Of a stretch of DNA of 64,000 nt, positions 8,868 to 17,417 are shown piece after piece. The translations under genes and the position numbers were made by a program. The notes beneath the pieces are model-generated. The model had not been told where the DNA came from and made no database searches. It worked only from the letters and a program-made list of their open reading frames with translations. The stretch comes from Trebonia sp964581815 (GTDB taxonomy: Bacteria > Actinomycetota > Actinomycetes > Streptosporangiales > Streptosporangiaceae): NCBI GenBank assembly GCA_964581815.1, contig CAZORE010000005.1:62001-126000 (forward strand), read 5' to 3'. Numbering within the stretch: position 1 is the stretch's first letter; each line of letters opens with the position of its first letter.

Positions 8868-9080
8868 CGACCCACTGCCGTTAAGCTGGCTGCGCCGTCT
8901 GGCGTCAAAGCGGGCCGACTCCGGGCTAACGCGCCCCCAGTGGGTCGTGACTTGCCGTCAGTTCCCGCCTCCCAGGACGACTTTGTATCAGTTTCTGCTC
9001 GCTTCAACTTCTCATATCGGATATAACGGGCACAGAAGTGACCGAAACTGATACCGAGTCGACGAGTTGGCAGGAACTGA
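8868..9080. other. Nested palindromes in a 600-bp gene-free interval
   Basis: Between the GH16 promoter (to about 8760) and the end of ctaB (9376) I see no convincing gene. The stretch holds two concentric inverted-repeat systems. The first pairs CGACCCACTG (8868-8877) with CAGTGGGTCG (8938-8947), with CGTTA/TAACG inside. The second pairs GTATCAGTTTC (8985-8995) with its complement at 9044-9054, flanked by outer GTCAGTTCC/GGAACTGAC arms and enclosing ACTTCT/AGAAGT and ATATC-G-GATAT (9014-9024). Bases 9081-9375 are G+C-rich without visible structure. The palindromes could be a MITE-like relic, a structured RNA or a 3' end signal for the oxidase operon. Confidence 0.6.
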
Positions 9081-9375
9081 CCCGGAAATGGGCGGAATCC
9101 CACACAGCGAGTCATCGCGCGGCGGATTTCCGCGCAGGCACGGTGCCGCGCGGCGGCATTCGTGGCTGATAGAAAGTGGAGCCGCTCCGGCGCGGACTCG
9201 GCCGTGTCCTGCCCGCACCGCTCTCCACGAGGGCGCGCCCAGGCCGGGGCACGGGCGCCTGCGAGTGGCGGGGTGGAGCGGGTCCGCCCCGGGCCCCGGA
9301 GGGGATGGGAGCCGGGGGCGGAGATCTGGGCGGGACGGGCGGCAGCCATGCTTCCGTTCGGGGTGATGCTTGTGT

Positions 9376-10335
9376 TTACCAGCGGCCGAAGGGGAGGACT
9401 GCGGTGACCGCGACCGCGACGAACAGCAGGGTCAGGTAGGCGATGGAGAGGTGGAACAGGCGCATCGGGAAGGGCTTGGTACCGTCCGCACGGACCCGGG
9501 CGTGCAGGCGGTGGGCCTCCACGAGGAACCAGCCGCCGAGGCCGGCCGCCATGGCCGTGTACAGCCAGCCGGCGTAAGGGGCCAGCGCCAGGGTGGCGGC
9601 CACCATGGCGTATGAGTAGCCGACGATCCTGCGGGTTACCGTGGCGGGCTCGGCCACCACGGGGAGCATCGGGACGTTCGCGCGCGCGTAGTCGTCCTTG
9701 AACTTCATCGCCAGGGCCCAGAAGTGCGGCGGGGTCCACAAGAAGATCACCGTGAACAGCACGATCGCGGGGACCGCTACCGTGCCCTTGACGGCCGCCC
9801 AGCCGACGAGGACAGGGAAGCAGCCTGCGGCGCCGCCGATCACGATGTTCGCCGGGGAACGGCGCTTGAGCAGCAGCGTGTAGACGAACACGTAGAAGGC
9901 GATGGCCGCGTCGGCCAGGGCCGCGGAGAGCCAGTTAGCCTCAAGCCCAAGCAGCAGCGTGGCGGCCGCGCCGAGCACGACGCCCCAGACAAGGGCCTCG
10001 GCCGGCTTGATCGCGCCCTGCTTGTTGACCAGGGGGCGGCGCGAGGTCCGCTTCATCACCGCGTCGATGTCGCGGTCGATGTAGCAGTTGAAGGTGTTAG
10101 CGCTGCCGGCGGCGAAGGTGCCGCCGACGACGGTGACCACGACGAGCAGGAGAGACGGCAGGCCGCGCTGGGCGAGCAGCATCGTCGGCACGGTAGTGAC
10201 GAGCAGCAACTCGATGATCCGCGGCTTGGTCAGCGCGACGAGCGCGCCGGCCACCGCACGAGGGGTGCGCCGGGCCGGAGGCTGCCCGGCCGCGTGGCCA
10301 GCCTCCGGCACCAGCACGGTTGGCGAGGAAGTCAC
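9376..10335 (-). CDS. ctaB: Protoheme IX farnesyltransferase (heme O synthase)
   Basis: A 319-residue UbiA-superfamily membrane prenyltransferase that adds the farnesyl group to heme B to give heme O, the precursor of heme A for the aa3 oxidase encoded just upstream. The family signature NTFNCYIDRDIDAVMKRT, with the Asp-rich prenyl-diphosphate motif, is at about 80-97, and a second conserved loop (WTPPHFWALAM-KFKDDYARA) lies near 200. Eight or nine hydrophobic helices are visible. The GTG start at 10335 shares 4 bp with the stop of the preceding small gene, so it is last in the oxidase operon. No heme A synthase (ctaA) is in the window. Confidence 0.95.
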   Translation of the reverse strand: MTSSPTVLVPEAGHAAGQPPARRTPRAVAGALVALTKPRIIELLLVTTVPTMLLAQRGLPSLLLVVVTVVGGTFAAGSANTFNCYIDRDIDAVMKRTSRRPLVNKQGAIKPAEALVWGVVLGAAATLLLGLEANWLSAALADAAIAFYVFVYTLLLKRRSPANIVIGGAAGCFPVLVGWAAVKGTVAVPAIVLFTVIFLWTPPHFWALAMKFKDDYARANVPMLPVVAEPATVTRRIVGYSYAMVAATLALAPYAGWLYTAMAAGLGGWFLVEAHRLHARVRADGTKPFPMRLFHLSIAYLTLLFVAVAVTAVLPFGRW

Positions 10336-10664
10336 TCCTCGCCTTCCGTCGTCTCCAGGTCAGCGGTTGTCTCGGCGACGATGGGCGACTCCGGGTCTTC
10401 GACCGCCTCGGCGACGGCAGCCGACGACACTGAGGCGGCCACCGCGGCCGGGCCGGGAGCTGGGCCCGGTTCCCGGGTGCCGACCGAGGCGAACGGCGCG
10501 GTGGTCAGGTACTTGAGCCTCGGGCCGGAGTGCGCCGACCTGAACAGGTAGAACAGCGCGATCGAGATCACGATGAACGCACCGAGCGGTAGGGCGAACG
10601 TCATGATCGTCCCGCCGAAGTACATCGCGGGCCCGTCCGCCAGTGGTGTGGACACGGTTGTCAT
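10332..10664 (-). CDS. Small membrane protein of the oxidase operon (possible subunit IV)
   Basis: A 110-residue protein with one clear membrane helix (about 22-42, LPLGAFIVISIALFYLF) and a long, acidic, Ala/Glu-rich C-terminal tail. It sits between ctaE and ctaB with a 10-bp gap and a 4-bp overlap, so it is co-expressed with the oxidase. Actinobacterial oxidases have small subunits in this position, but I see no signature tying it to the CtaF family. A structural or assembly role is inferred from context only. Confidence 0.75.
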   Translation of the reverse strand: MTTVSTPLADGPAMYFGGTIMTFALPLGAFIVISIALFYLFRSAHSGPRLKYLTTAPFASVGTREPGPAPGPAAVAASVSSAAVAEAVEDPESPIVAETTADLETTEGEE

Positions 10665-10674
10665 TCCTTCCAGC

Positions 10675-11343
10675 TCAGCGCACGTAGAAGAGCAGCCAGA
10701 ATATGAACGTGACGATCGCCAGGTAGTTCCACACCACGGTGAACGCGCTCAGCGACGCCTGGAACCGCTGCACCTCGTACGCCTGCGCGTAGGTGGGCGG
10801 CTGCTCCACGAAGGAGATGGCCGGGATGGCACGCGCCCGGACCACGAGGATCTCCAGCCAGATCATCGCCGCCAGCCAGGTGACGAGCGCCACCGGGTAG
10901 AACCCGACGAAGACGCTCGCGAACCCGGACTGGCCGGGCTGGAATGGCAGCACGAGCAGCTCTTTGATCTGCAGCGCCACGGCCGCCAGGCCGAAGACGA
11001 GCGAGACCAGCGCCGTCATGAACCAGTTGCTCTTGCTGCCGCCCTTGATCCGCTGCAGGCCGACGGTCTGGATGACCGCGCTGACCACGATCAGGCCGGT
11101 GATCGCCTCGCCGTAGTGGTTCGACGGGATCCTGGTCGAGCTCGGCAGCCACATGCCGTGGCCGTTGGAGGAGAACAGGTAGAAGTACGCGAAGGCGAAC
11201 GCGCCGAACAGGAACGAGAGCGCGCCGATGGCCAGCCTGCTGCCCGTCCAGTTCGCGTTGAGCGCGGCCTCGTGGTAGAAGGCCGCCTCCTCGGTGGCCC
11301 GGGCAACGGCCTCGCCGCTGCCCGGGGCGGTGATATCCGCCAT
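10675..11343 (-). CDS. ctaE: Cytochrome c oxidase subunit III
   Basis: A 222-residue integral membrane protein with five predicted helices, the short actinobacterial form that lacks the first two helices of the seven-helix version. The start of helix 1 (GSRLAIGALSFLFGAFAFAYFYL), the conserved QTVGLQRIKGG region and the last helix (FTVVWNYLAIVTFIFWLLF) match the family pattern. It packs against subunit I, and in relatives it supports stability and proton uptake. It lies 6 bp downstream of ctaD, and the start is ATG 11343. Confidence 0.88.
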   Translation of the reverse strand: MADITAPGSGEAVARATEEAAFYHEAALNANWTGSRLAIGALSFLFGAFAFAYFYLFSSNGHGMWLPSSTRIPSNHYGEAITGLIVVSAVIQTVGLQRIKGGSKSNWFMTALVSLVFGLAAVALQIKELLVLPFQPGQSGFASVFVGFYPVALVTWLAAMIWLEILVVRARAIPAISFVEQPPTYAQAYEVQRFQASLSAFTVVWNYLAIVTFIFWLLFYVR

Positions 11344-11349
11344 GATTTG

Positions 11350-13347
11350 CTATTCCTCCGATCCGGTACTGCCGACGGCAGCCGTCGCGAGCGCGCCGCC
11401 GATCACGCCGGCCGGCGGATGCAGGTCCGCCACGGGCAGCGCGTCGGGGTCGCCGTACTCATACGGGCCGGCCAGGACCACCGGGACGTACTCGAAGTTG
11501 TCGGCCGGGGGCGGGCTCGGGATCTGCCACTCAAGGCCGCGGGCGTTCCACGGGTTCTGCGGCGCCCGCTTGCGCCACACCACCGTGGACATCACGAAGT
11601 TGAAGATGAAGATCAGCATCGAGCCACCGAGGCAGAAGGCGGAGATCGACGCCCAGTCGTTCAGCGTCTGGAGGTTCTGCGCGTACTCCCAGACCCGCCG
11701 CGGCTGGCCGAGCAGGCCGACCGCGAACAGCGGCATGAACGTGGAGTTGAACGCGATGAACATCGTCCAGAAGTGGATCTTGCCGAGCCGCTCGTTCAAG
11801 GTGATCCCCATGACCTTCGGCAGCCAGTAGTAGATGCCGCCGAAGAACGCGAAGATCAGCCCGCCCATGATCGTGTAGTGGAAGTGCGCGAGCACGAAGA
11901 ACGAGCCGTGCGCCGTGGTGTCCACTGGCACGTCGGAGACGAACACGCCCGAGATGCCGCCGAACAGGAAGTTGACGAACAGGGCGAGCGCGAACAGCAT
12001 CGGGACCGTGAGCCGGATCTTCGCCTTCCACAAGGTGCCCATCGCCACCAGGAAGATGAAGCCGGTCGGTATCGAGATCAGCTCCGTCGTCAGCATGAAC
12101 AGCGGCCGCATGTCCGGGTCCATGCCGGAGTCGAACAGGTGGTGCTGCCAGACGAAGAACGACAGGATCGCGACGCCGAACATGCCCGCCGCGCCGACCT
12201 TGTAGCCGAACAGCGGCTTCCTGGCGAAGACCGGGAGGATCTCCGACACGACGCCGAACCCGGGCAGCGCCAGGATGTACACCTCGGGGTGGCCGAAGAA
12301 CCAGAACAAGTCCTGGTACAGGTAGCTCGACCCGCCGAGCTGGTCGACGAAGAAGGCGGTCTGCGCCGTCCGGTCGGTGATGATCATGTACATGCCGCCG
12401 ACGAGCACCGGGGCGGCCAGGACCAGCAGGAAGCCCGTGGTGAGCATCGCCCAGACGAACATCGGCAGCCGGGACCAGCGCATGCCCGGCGCCCGGAAGC
12501 AGATGATCGTGACGACGATGTTGAACCCGGCCAGGATGATCGAGATGCCCATCAGGCCGAAGGCGACCGCGTACGCGTCCATGCCCTGGCCGGCCTGGAT
12601 GGACAGCGGCGCGTAGCCGGTCCAGCCGGTCGGGAACCCGCCGTCGAGGAAGGCCGTCAGCAGGATCACGTAGGCGCACGGCGTGAGCCAGAAGCTCAGC
12701 GCCTCAAGGCGCGGGAACGCGACCCGCTTGGAGCCGATCATGATCGGGACCAGGTAGTTGCCGAACGGGCCGAGGATGACCGAAGTCATCATCATCATCA
12801 TCATGGTGCCGTGCTCGCCGACCACCTGCAGGTACATGCTCGGCGACATGACGTGGTAGGTCGGCGAGAGCAGCTCGGTCCTGATCCCGATCGCGAGCAG
12901 GCCGCCGGTGAAGAAGTAGACCAGCATGCCGATCAGGTACTGCAGGCCGACGACCTTGTGGTCGAGGGTGTACCTGAAGTACCTGGCGATGCCGCCGTCC
13001 CGCGTCTCGTGCCCCTCGAAGAGGGCGACGTTGCGGTTCAGCGGCCTGCCGAGCATCTGCCGGACCAGGTCGTTGAATACGCCGAGCCCGATCAGCCAGC
13101 CGACGATGAGGAACGCGTAGCCGAGGACGATCGCCTCGTCGTTGCTGTCCGACGCGCCGCCGCCCGTCGCGACGAAGCTCGGGGTCATGAAGTTGCCGAG
13201 CCAGTGGCCGATGTAGTAGCCGATGACCGCGCCGGCCAGGGCGGTCAGCACGTTGGGGCGCATCCACCAGGAGCGCTCCCTCGGGGTGGCGCCCGGATCG
13301 CCGCCGCCGGGCGCCTGAGCGCTCTCCGGCTGGGTTTCGATAGCCAT
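11350..13347 (-). CDS. ctaD: Heme-copper oxidase subunit I with altered proton-channel residues
   Basis: A 665-residue catalytic subunit of an aa3-type oxidase, which reduces O2 to water. All metal ligands are visible: the low-spin heme His in EHGT (His179), CuB His in GHPEVY (His353, with cross-linking Tyr357), His402-His403 in WQHHLF, and the HFHY pair. The channel glutamate Glu355 is kept. Unusually, the D-channel Asp position reads Arg208 (GSKRVAFPR instead of GAPDMAFPR), the following Asn is Glu215, and the K-channel lysine after PTG is Ile431 (PTGFIF). Two extra N-terminal helices (about 33-55 and 72-95) precede canonical helix I, and a run of six Met follows His179. Start ATG 13347. 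Confidence 0.93.
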   Translation of the reverse strand: MAIETQPESAQAPGGGDPGATPRERSWWMRPNVLTALAGAVIGYYIGHWLGNFMTPSFVATGGGASDSNDEAIVLGYAFLIVGWLIGLGVFNDLVRQMLGRPLNRNVALFEGHETRDGGIARYFRYTLDHKVVGLQYLIGMLVYFFTGGLLAIGIRTELLSPTYHVMSPSMYLQVVGEHGTMMMMMMTSVILGPFGNYLVPIMIGSKRVAFPRLEALSFWLTPCAYVILLTAFLDGGFPTGWTGYAPLSIQAGQGMDAYAVAFGLMGISIILAGFNIVVTIICFRAPGMRWSRLPMFVWAMLTTGFLLVLAAPVLVGGMYMIITDRTAQTAFFVDQLGGSSYLYQDLFWFFGHPEVYILALPGFGVVSEILPVFARKPLFGYKVGAAGMFGVAILSFFVWQHHLFDSGMDPDMRPLFMLTTELISIPTGFIFLVAMGTLWKAKIRLTVPMLFALALFVNFLFGGISGVFVSDVPVDTTAHGSFFVLAHFHYTIMGGLIFAFFGGIYYWLPKVMGITLNERLGKIHFWTMFIAFNSTFMPLFAVGLLGQPRRVWEYAQNLQTLNDWASISAFCLGGSMLIFIFNFVMSTVVWRKRAPQNPWNARGLEWQIPSPPPADNFEYVPVVLAGPYEYGDPDALPVADLHPPAGVIGGALATAAVGSTGSEE

Positions 13348-13367
13348 GGGGTAACCTCGCTCCTTTC

Positions 13368-14345
13368 TTACGGCTGTTCCGGGTCCGCCGGGTTGTAGAA
13401 ACCGCCGCCCGCGCTGGTCAGGCCAAGTTCCTCGTTGATCTTGCCCGCCGGGATAGTGGTCGGGTCATAGGTGAGCGCGTACGGCGGCAGGATCTTGGTC
13501 AGGCCCGCGAGCTTCGTCTTGGTGGCCTGCGCCCAGGCCAGGAAGTTCGCGTCGGTCATCACCGTGCCGGTGTCGTACATCGAGCCGTGCCAGATGCCGC
13601 ACAGCTCCGCGCAGCGGACCTGGAAGTAGCCCGTGACCGTCGGCGTCGCGTACGCGACGTTGTTCACTCCCGGGTTAGCGTCGGCCTTGACGCCGAGCGT
13701 GTACGCCCAGAAGGAGTGGATGACGTCGAGCGAGGTGACGTTGAACTGCACCGGCTGGCCCACCGGCAGCACGAGCTGCGTGGTCTCGAACCCGCCGAAC
13801 TGCGGGTAGCGGTACGTCCAGGCCCACTGCTGGCCGATCACCTGGACCTGGAGGATGTTGCCCGAGTTCGGCGTCCAGGAGGTGAGCGAGGCGGCGGCCG
13901 GCAGGCCGTTCTTGAAGATCGGCTGCGGGCCCTGGCCGGCGCCGGCGCCGGCCGGGACGATCAGCTCGACGGTGCCGTAGACGGCCAGGCTGAGCACGAT
14001 CGCGGCGGTGCCGATGATCCAGGTCGCCTGGACCTTCAGGTTGCCGTGCAGCGGCATGGCGTCGGTTTCATCCCCTGGCTTCTTGCGCCAGAAGGTGAGC
14101 GCCCAGCCGAAGTACAGCAGCACGCCGACCACGACCGGCGTGGCCAGCAAGGCCAGCACGGTGAAGTCAGTCTGCTGGCTGGCCGCCTGGTCCGACGCGC
14201 GGCCCGGGGGGAGGTGCGGCCCGAGGACCAGTCCGACGAGCAGGTCGGCGACGATGCTCAGCGCGATCCACAGGATGAGCAGCACCCTCGCGTCGCTTTG
14301 CTTGCCGGCCACGGCCGGGGATGCCGCGGAAGCGTCGGCGGCCAT
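13368..14345 (-). CDS. ctaC: Cytochrome c oxidase subunit II (CuA)
   Basis: A 325-residue subunit that accepts electrons at CuA and passes them to subunit I. Two N-terminal membrane helices (about 20-42 and 60-82) are followed by a short third hydrophobic segment and a periplasm-facing cupredoxin domain. The full CuA ligand set is present: His in DVIHSFWAY, then CAELCGIWHGSM, giving Cys, Glu carbonyl, Cys, His and Met. No C-terminal cytochrome c domain is attached. The ATG at 14345 overlaps the preceding stop by one base (TGATG). It lies 20 bp before ctaD in the operon. Confidence 0.94.
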   Translation of the reverse strand: MAADASAASPAVAGKQSDARVLLILWIALSIVADLLVGLVLGPHLPPGRASDQAASQQTDFTVLALLATPVVVGVLLYFGWALTFWRKKPGDETDAMPLHGNLKVQATWIIGTAAIVLSLAVYGTVELIVPAGAGAGQGPQPIFKNGLPAAASLTSWTPNSGNILQVQVIGQQWAWTYRYPQFGGFETTQLVLPVGQPVQFNVTSLDVIHSFWAYTLGVKADANPGVNNVAYATPTVTGYFQVRCAELCGIWHGSMYDTGTVMTDANFLAWAQATKTKLAGLTKILPPYALTYDPTTIPAGKINEELGLTSAGGGFYNPADPEQP

Positions 14346-15076
14346 CAGGACTGCACCTCCATCTGACCCATCATGTAACCCGGCGTAGCCATGGGGCCGC
14401 CGTTGCCGTCCACGTAACCGCCGCCACACGGCACGAAGCACTGCCAGTGGTAGGCACCGGGGGTGCTCGGCGTCTTGAAGGTGAACTTGACGACGGTGTA
14501 CGGCGAGCCGCCCGAGGTGGGGTCGGTGCCCACGCACGGGCTGACGGCGCACAGGGCGTTGTTCTCGTCCACCGTGGGGGGTGACGCCACCGGCACGTTG
14601 ATGCCGAGGCTCGGGATCGCGAAGGTGTGCTGCACCGCGCAGTCTGCCCACGAGTCGAAGGTGGAGACCGACTGCGCGGCGCCCATGGTCTTGCCGTTGT
14701 AGATCTGGAGGCTCTCGGTGTCGTTGACCACGCCCGAGACCTTGCCCCACACCGGGTTCCGCAGCGGCGTGCAGCCGTCGTACCCGAGGATCGTCACGTT
14801 CACGGTGGTGTTCGCGGGTACCGCGAAGTACGTCGTGTGATCGAACTGGCCGGTTGACGGGTTCTTGATGAAATACGAAACCCAGTCGGGCCGGTTGCTG
14901 ATCGTGGTCTGGGGGGTGGTCATCATCGTGACGTCCACAACCCCGTTCTTTGCGTAGGCCGTGTAGTTCTCGGTCTGCGGCTGCGAGCCGATTATGTCGA
15001 ACACGACCCAGAGCACGCCTGCGACAACCGCCAGGAAGGCAACCACTAGGGTCACCACCCGAGCCGGTAGAGACAC
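14345..15076 (-). CDS. Membrane-anchored cupredoxin-like protein heading the oxidase operon
   Basis: A 243-residue protein with one N-terminal helix (about 4-28) and an extracytoplasmic beta-rich domain. Its C-terminal third carries a blue-copper or CuA-like pattern: HWQCFVPCGGG followed by GGPM and GYMMGQM. The CxxxC spacing equals that of CuA, but no His follows at the CuA position; Met residues follow instead. Four further Cys could form disulfides. The product may be an electron donor to, or copper chaperone for, the oxidase. Start GTG 15076 is preferred for its AGGTGG; an ATG 11 codons upstream lacks a ribosome site. First gene of the operon, divergent from the response regulator. Confidence 0.75.
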   Translation of the reverse strand: MSLPARVVTLVVAFLAVVAGVLWVVFDIIGSQPQTENYTAYAKNGVVDVTMMTTPQTTISNRPDWVSYFIKNPSTGQFDHTTYFAVPANTTVNVTILGYDGCTPLRNPVWGKVSGVVNDTESLQIYNGKTMGAAQSVSTFDSWADCAVQHTFAIPSLGINVPVASPPTVDENNALCAVSPCVGTDPTSGGSPYTVVKFTFKTPSTPGAYHWQCFVPCGGGYVDGNGGPMATPGYMMGQMEVQS

Positions 15077-15454
15077 CGGATACCACCTCGTTCCTGCGCA
15101 GCGCGTCATGCGGCTGCGCCCAGCTGTTGCCAAGCTCGCGGGCCTACCGCCGGTGCCCGGCGGGTAGGCGAGTCGGCATCCCGCCCTCGCACGCCAAGCG
15201 CGCGGTGGCGGGTTGCCCACGTACGCCCTGATCGTGACGGTTTGGCCGGCGCACCTGCAACACCCTGACCGCTGGATGACAAAATTGTCATCCGGCCTGG
15301 GGCGGCCCCTCGCCAAGTTCGCTTCTGGTGGTCCTCTGAGGATTACAATCGATTGCGAGACATTCGGGTAACAATTCCGAAACGTCGCCCTCCACCGGTT
15401 GATGATGGGAACGAAACAGACACCATCAGGAGGAAACGCAAGGGGGCAGGGCAG
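15077..15454. promoter_or_regulatory. Divergent control region with a perfect 20-bp palindrome
   Basis: This 378-bp gap separates the oxidase operon from the two-component system. GGATGACAAAATTGTCATCC at 15274-15293 is a perfect 9-2-9 palindrome, well placed as an operator for both directions. A second small palindrome, CAATCGATTG, is at 15346-15355. AGGAGG at about 15429 precedes no suitable start and may belong to a longer leader. The downstream response regulator is the obvious candidate binder (inference). Confidence 0.55.
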
Positions 15455-16216
15455 GTGAACGTGGCGCATCGTGGACGGATCCTCATCGTGGACGATGAGC
15501 CCAAGATCGGCTCGTTTATCGGCCGGGCACTCACCGCGGCCGGCTACACGACGGAGTTCGCGTGCAGTGGCGCCGATGCCCTGCGCAGCTACGCTGTGTC
15601 CAGCTACGACCTGGTCATCCTCGACCTGGTGATCGGCGACATGGACGGCCGCCAGGTGCTCGGCGAGCTGCTCGCCGCGCACCCGGACCAGGCCGTGATC
15701 GTGCTGTCCTGCGTCGCGGACGTCGCGGCCAAGGTCGACCTGCTCGAGCGCGGCGCGCAGGACTACCTGACCAAGCCCTTCTCCCTCGCCGAGCTGCTCG
15801 CCCGGGTCCGCGTCCGGCTCCGCGCCGAGCCCCACCATGCCGAGCACCAGGCCGCCGCCGAGGCGCTGGCCGGGCCCCAGCGGCTCGTGCCGCCGCTGAG
15901 CGCTCCGCAGCCTTTCAGCCACGCGCACGGCGAGGTCATCAAGGCCGGCCACGTCACCCTCGACATCGCCAGGCTGGTCGCGGACATCGGGCAGGGGCCG
16001 GTGCCGCTGACCCGGCTCGAGTTCCTGCTGCTGCGCGAGCTGGCGGAGCACGCCGGCCACTCGGTTTCCAAAGGCAGGCTGCTCGCCGCCGTCTGGGGTT
16101 ATGATTTCGATCCCGGGTCCAACGTGGTGGACGTGTGTATCCGGCGGATCCGTTCCAAGCTCGGCTTCGAGCTGATCAAGACCGTGCGGGGTGAGGGTTA
16201 TCAGCTTGTCTCTTAA
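15455..16216 (+). CDS. OmpR-family response regulator
   Basis: A 253-residue regulator. The receiver (about 9-118) shows the acidic pair in VDDEP, phospho-acceptor Asp in VILDL and Lys in LTKPF. The linker is about 45 residues and the C-terminal winged helix has VPLTRLEFLLLREL and the terminal KTVRGEGYQLV. The start is uncertain: GTG 15455 is preferred, GTG 15461 is possible, and the frame is open to a TTG at 15353. It overlaps the kinase gene that follows. Its position opposite the oxidase operon and ahead of a TlpA-like protein suggests it controls respiration or redox genes. Confidence 0.93.
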   Translation: MNVAHRGRILIVDDEPKIGSFIGRALTAAGYTTEFACSGADALRSYAVSSYDLVILDLVIGDMDGRQVLGELLAAHPDQAVIVLSCVADVAAKVDLLERGAQDYLTKPFSLAELLARVRVRLRAEPHHAEHQAAAEALAGPQRLVPPLSAPQPFSHAHGEVIKAGHVTLDIARLVADIGQGPVPLTRLEFLLLRELAEHAGHSVSKGRLLAAVWGYDFDPGSNVVDVCIRRIRSKLGFELIKTVRGEGYQLVS

Positions 16217-17417
16217 CCCTGGCGCGCCCGCGGCCGAAGCGGCGCCCGCGGCCTCCGGGGTTCCCGCCTGGCTGCTGGCCTTGCGCTGGCCGTTCAGCCC
16301 GCTCGCGCTCGACGTGATCTGGGCCGTCTTCTCCGCGCTCAACCTCATCGCGATCTACTGGTTCGCCTCCTGGGAGACGATCCCCTTCCACTTCATCTGG
16401 ATCAGCCTGACGCTGCTTTACGGGTTCCGCTCCTGGCCGACCCGCCCGACGATGTGGATCCTTGGCGCGGTGATGATTACCACCGGCTTCGGCATCGGCC
16501 TTGACGTCTTCCGTGGCACCGAGCCCCGGGAGGAGATAACCGAGGTGCCGCTCATGGCGGCCGTCTTCGTCGCCACGGTGTGGCACAGCCAGCGCAAGCT
16601 GGCGGCCGAGCGCTCGGCCCGGCTGGTCGGCGAGCACAATGTCCGCCTGCTCACCGACCAGCGGCAGTTCCTGCAAGACGCGGCGCACCAGCTGCGCACC
16701 CCGATCACCATCGCCCTCGGCCACGCCGAGCTGCTCGCCACCGACCTCGCCGGCGAGCAGCAGGGGGAGGACATCGGGGTCGTGATCGGCGAGCTGAGCC
16801 GGCTGCGGCGAATCTCCGACCGGCTCCTGCTGATCGCGGCGGCCGGCGACCCGGCCTTCCTGCATGCCGAGAACGTTCCGCTTGATCAGCTGATCACCGA
16901 TCACGTCCGGCGCTGGCGCCCCACCATCGGCCAGCACCTGCGGATCGGGACCCTCGACGTCGTCACGGTGCGCGCCGACCGGGAACGACTCGGCCTTGCG
17001 CTCGACGCCCTCATTGAGAACGCCGTCCTGCATAGCGGCGGCAACGGTGAGATACGGCTGTCGGTCATCAGGGACTGGGCCGGGACGTCGGTAGGGATCG
17101 TCGTCGCGGACGGGGGAACTGGCATCCCGGCCGACCAGCTGCCGCTCATTTTCGACCGGTTCCGCACCGGCGACGGCGGACGGTCCGGGGGAACGGGCCT
17201 TGGCCTCCCGCTCGTCCGTGCGGTCGCCCACGCGCACGGCGGCGACGTGGTCGTCCGGAGCACGCACGGTGAGGGAAGCGAATTTGAGCTGACCCTGCCC
17301 GTACCCGTCCGGTCGGTCCTGTCCGCCGCGCTAGCTGACCGGACGGCAGCTGACCGGACGGCAGCTGACTGGACGGGCGCTCCGCCGCAGGAAGACCAAG
17401 GAAGTGCCAGGCGATGA
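16191..17417 (+). CDS. Sensor histidine kinase
   Basis: A 408-residue kinase with three or four closely spaced helices in the first 115 residues and almost no extracytoplasmic loop, so it probably senses a membrane or redox signal. The H-box DAAHQLRTPITIAL gives the phospho-acceptor. The ATPase domain has the N-box NAVLHSGG, G1 DGGTGIP and G2 GGTGLGLPLV. The GTG start at 16191 lies inside the regulator gene (26-bp overlap); a TTG at 16206 is an alternative. The C-terminus has a repeated ADRTAADRTAADW tail. The stop overlaps the next ATG by 4 bp. Confidence 0.92.
   Translation: MRVISLSLNPGAPAAEAAPAASGVPAWLLALRWPFSPLALDVIWAVFSALNLIAIYWFASWETIPFHFIWISLTLLYGFRSWPTRPTMWILGAVMITTGFGIGLDVFRGTEPREEITEVPLMAAVFVATVWHSQRKLAAERSARLVGEHNVRLLTDQRQFLQDAAHQLRTPITIALGHAELLATDLAGEQQGEDIGVVIGELSRLRRISDRLLLIAAAGDPAFLHAENVPLDQLITDHVRRWRPTIGQHLRIGTLDVVTVRADRERLGLALDALIENAVLHSGGNGEIRLSVIRDWAGTSVGIVVADGGTGIPADQLPLIFDRFRTGDGGRSGGTGLGLPLVRAVAHAHGGDVVVRSTHGEGSEFELTLPVPVRSVLSAALADRTAADRTAADWTGAPPQEDQGSARR

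Noticed and set aside
8762..9739. A 325-codon minus-strand frame across the palindromic interval
   Set aside because: It overlaps the ctaB coding region in another frame, has no ribosome site and no recognisable domain.
10573..13398. A 941-codon plus-strand open frame opposite ctaD/ctaE
   Set aside because: It mirrors the oxidase genes on the other strand, is rich in Arg/Asp/His/Gln and includes His runs created by the Met run of CtaD. It has no domain and is a high-G+C shadow.
15077..16348. Long minus-strand extensions upstream of the cupredoxin gene
   Set aside because: They run antisense through the response regulator; the real start is the GTG at 15076 with AGGTGG ahead of it.
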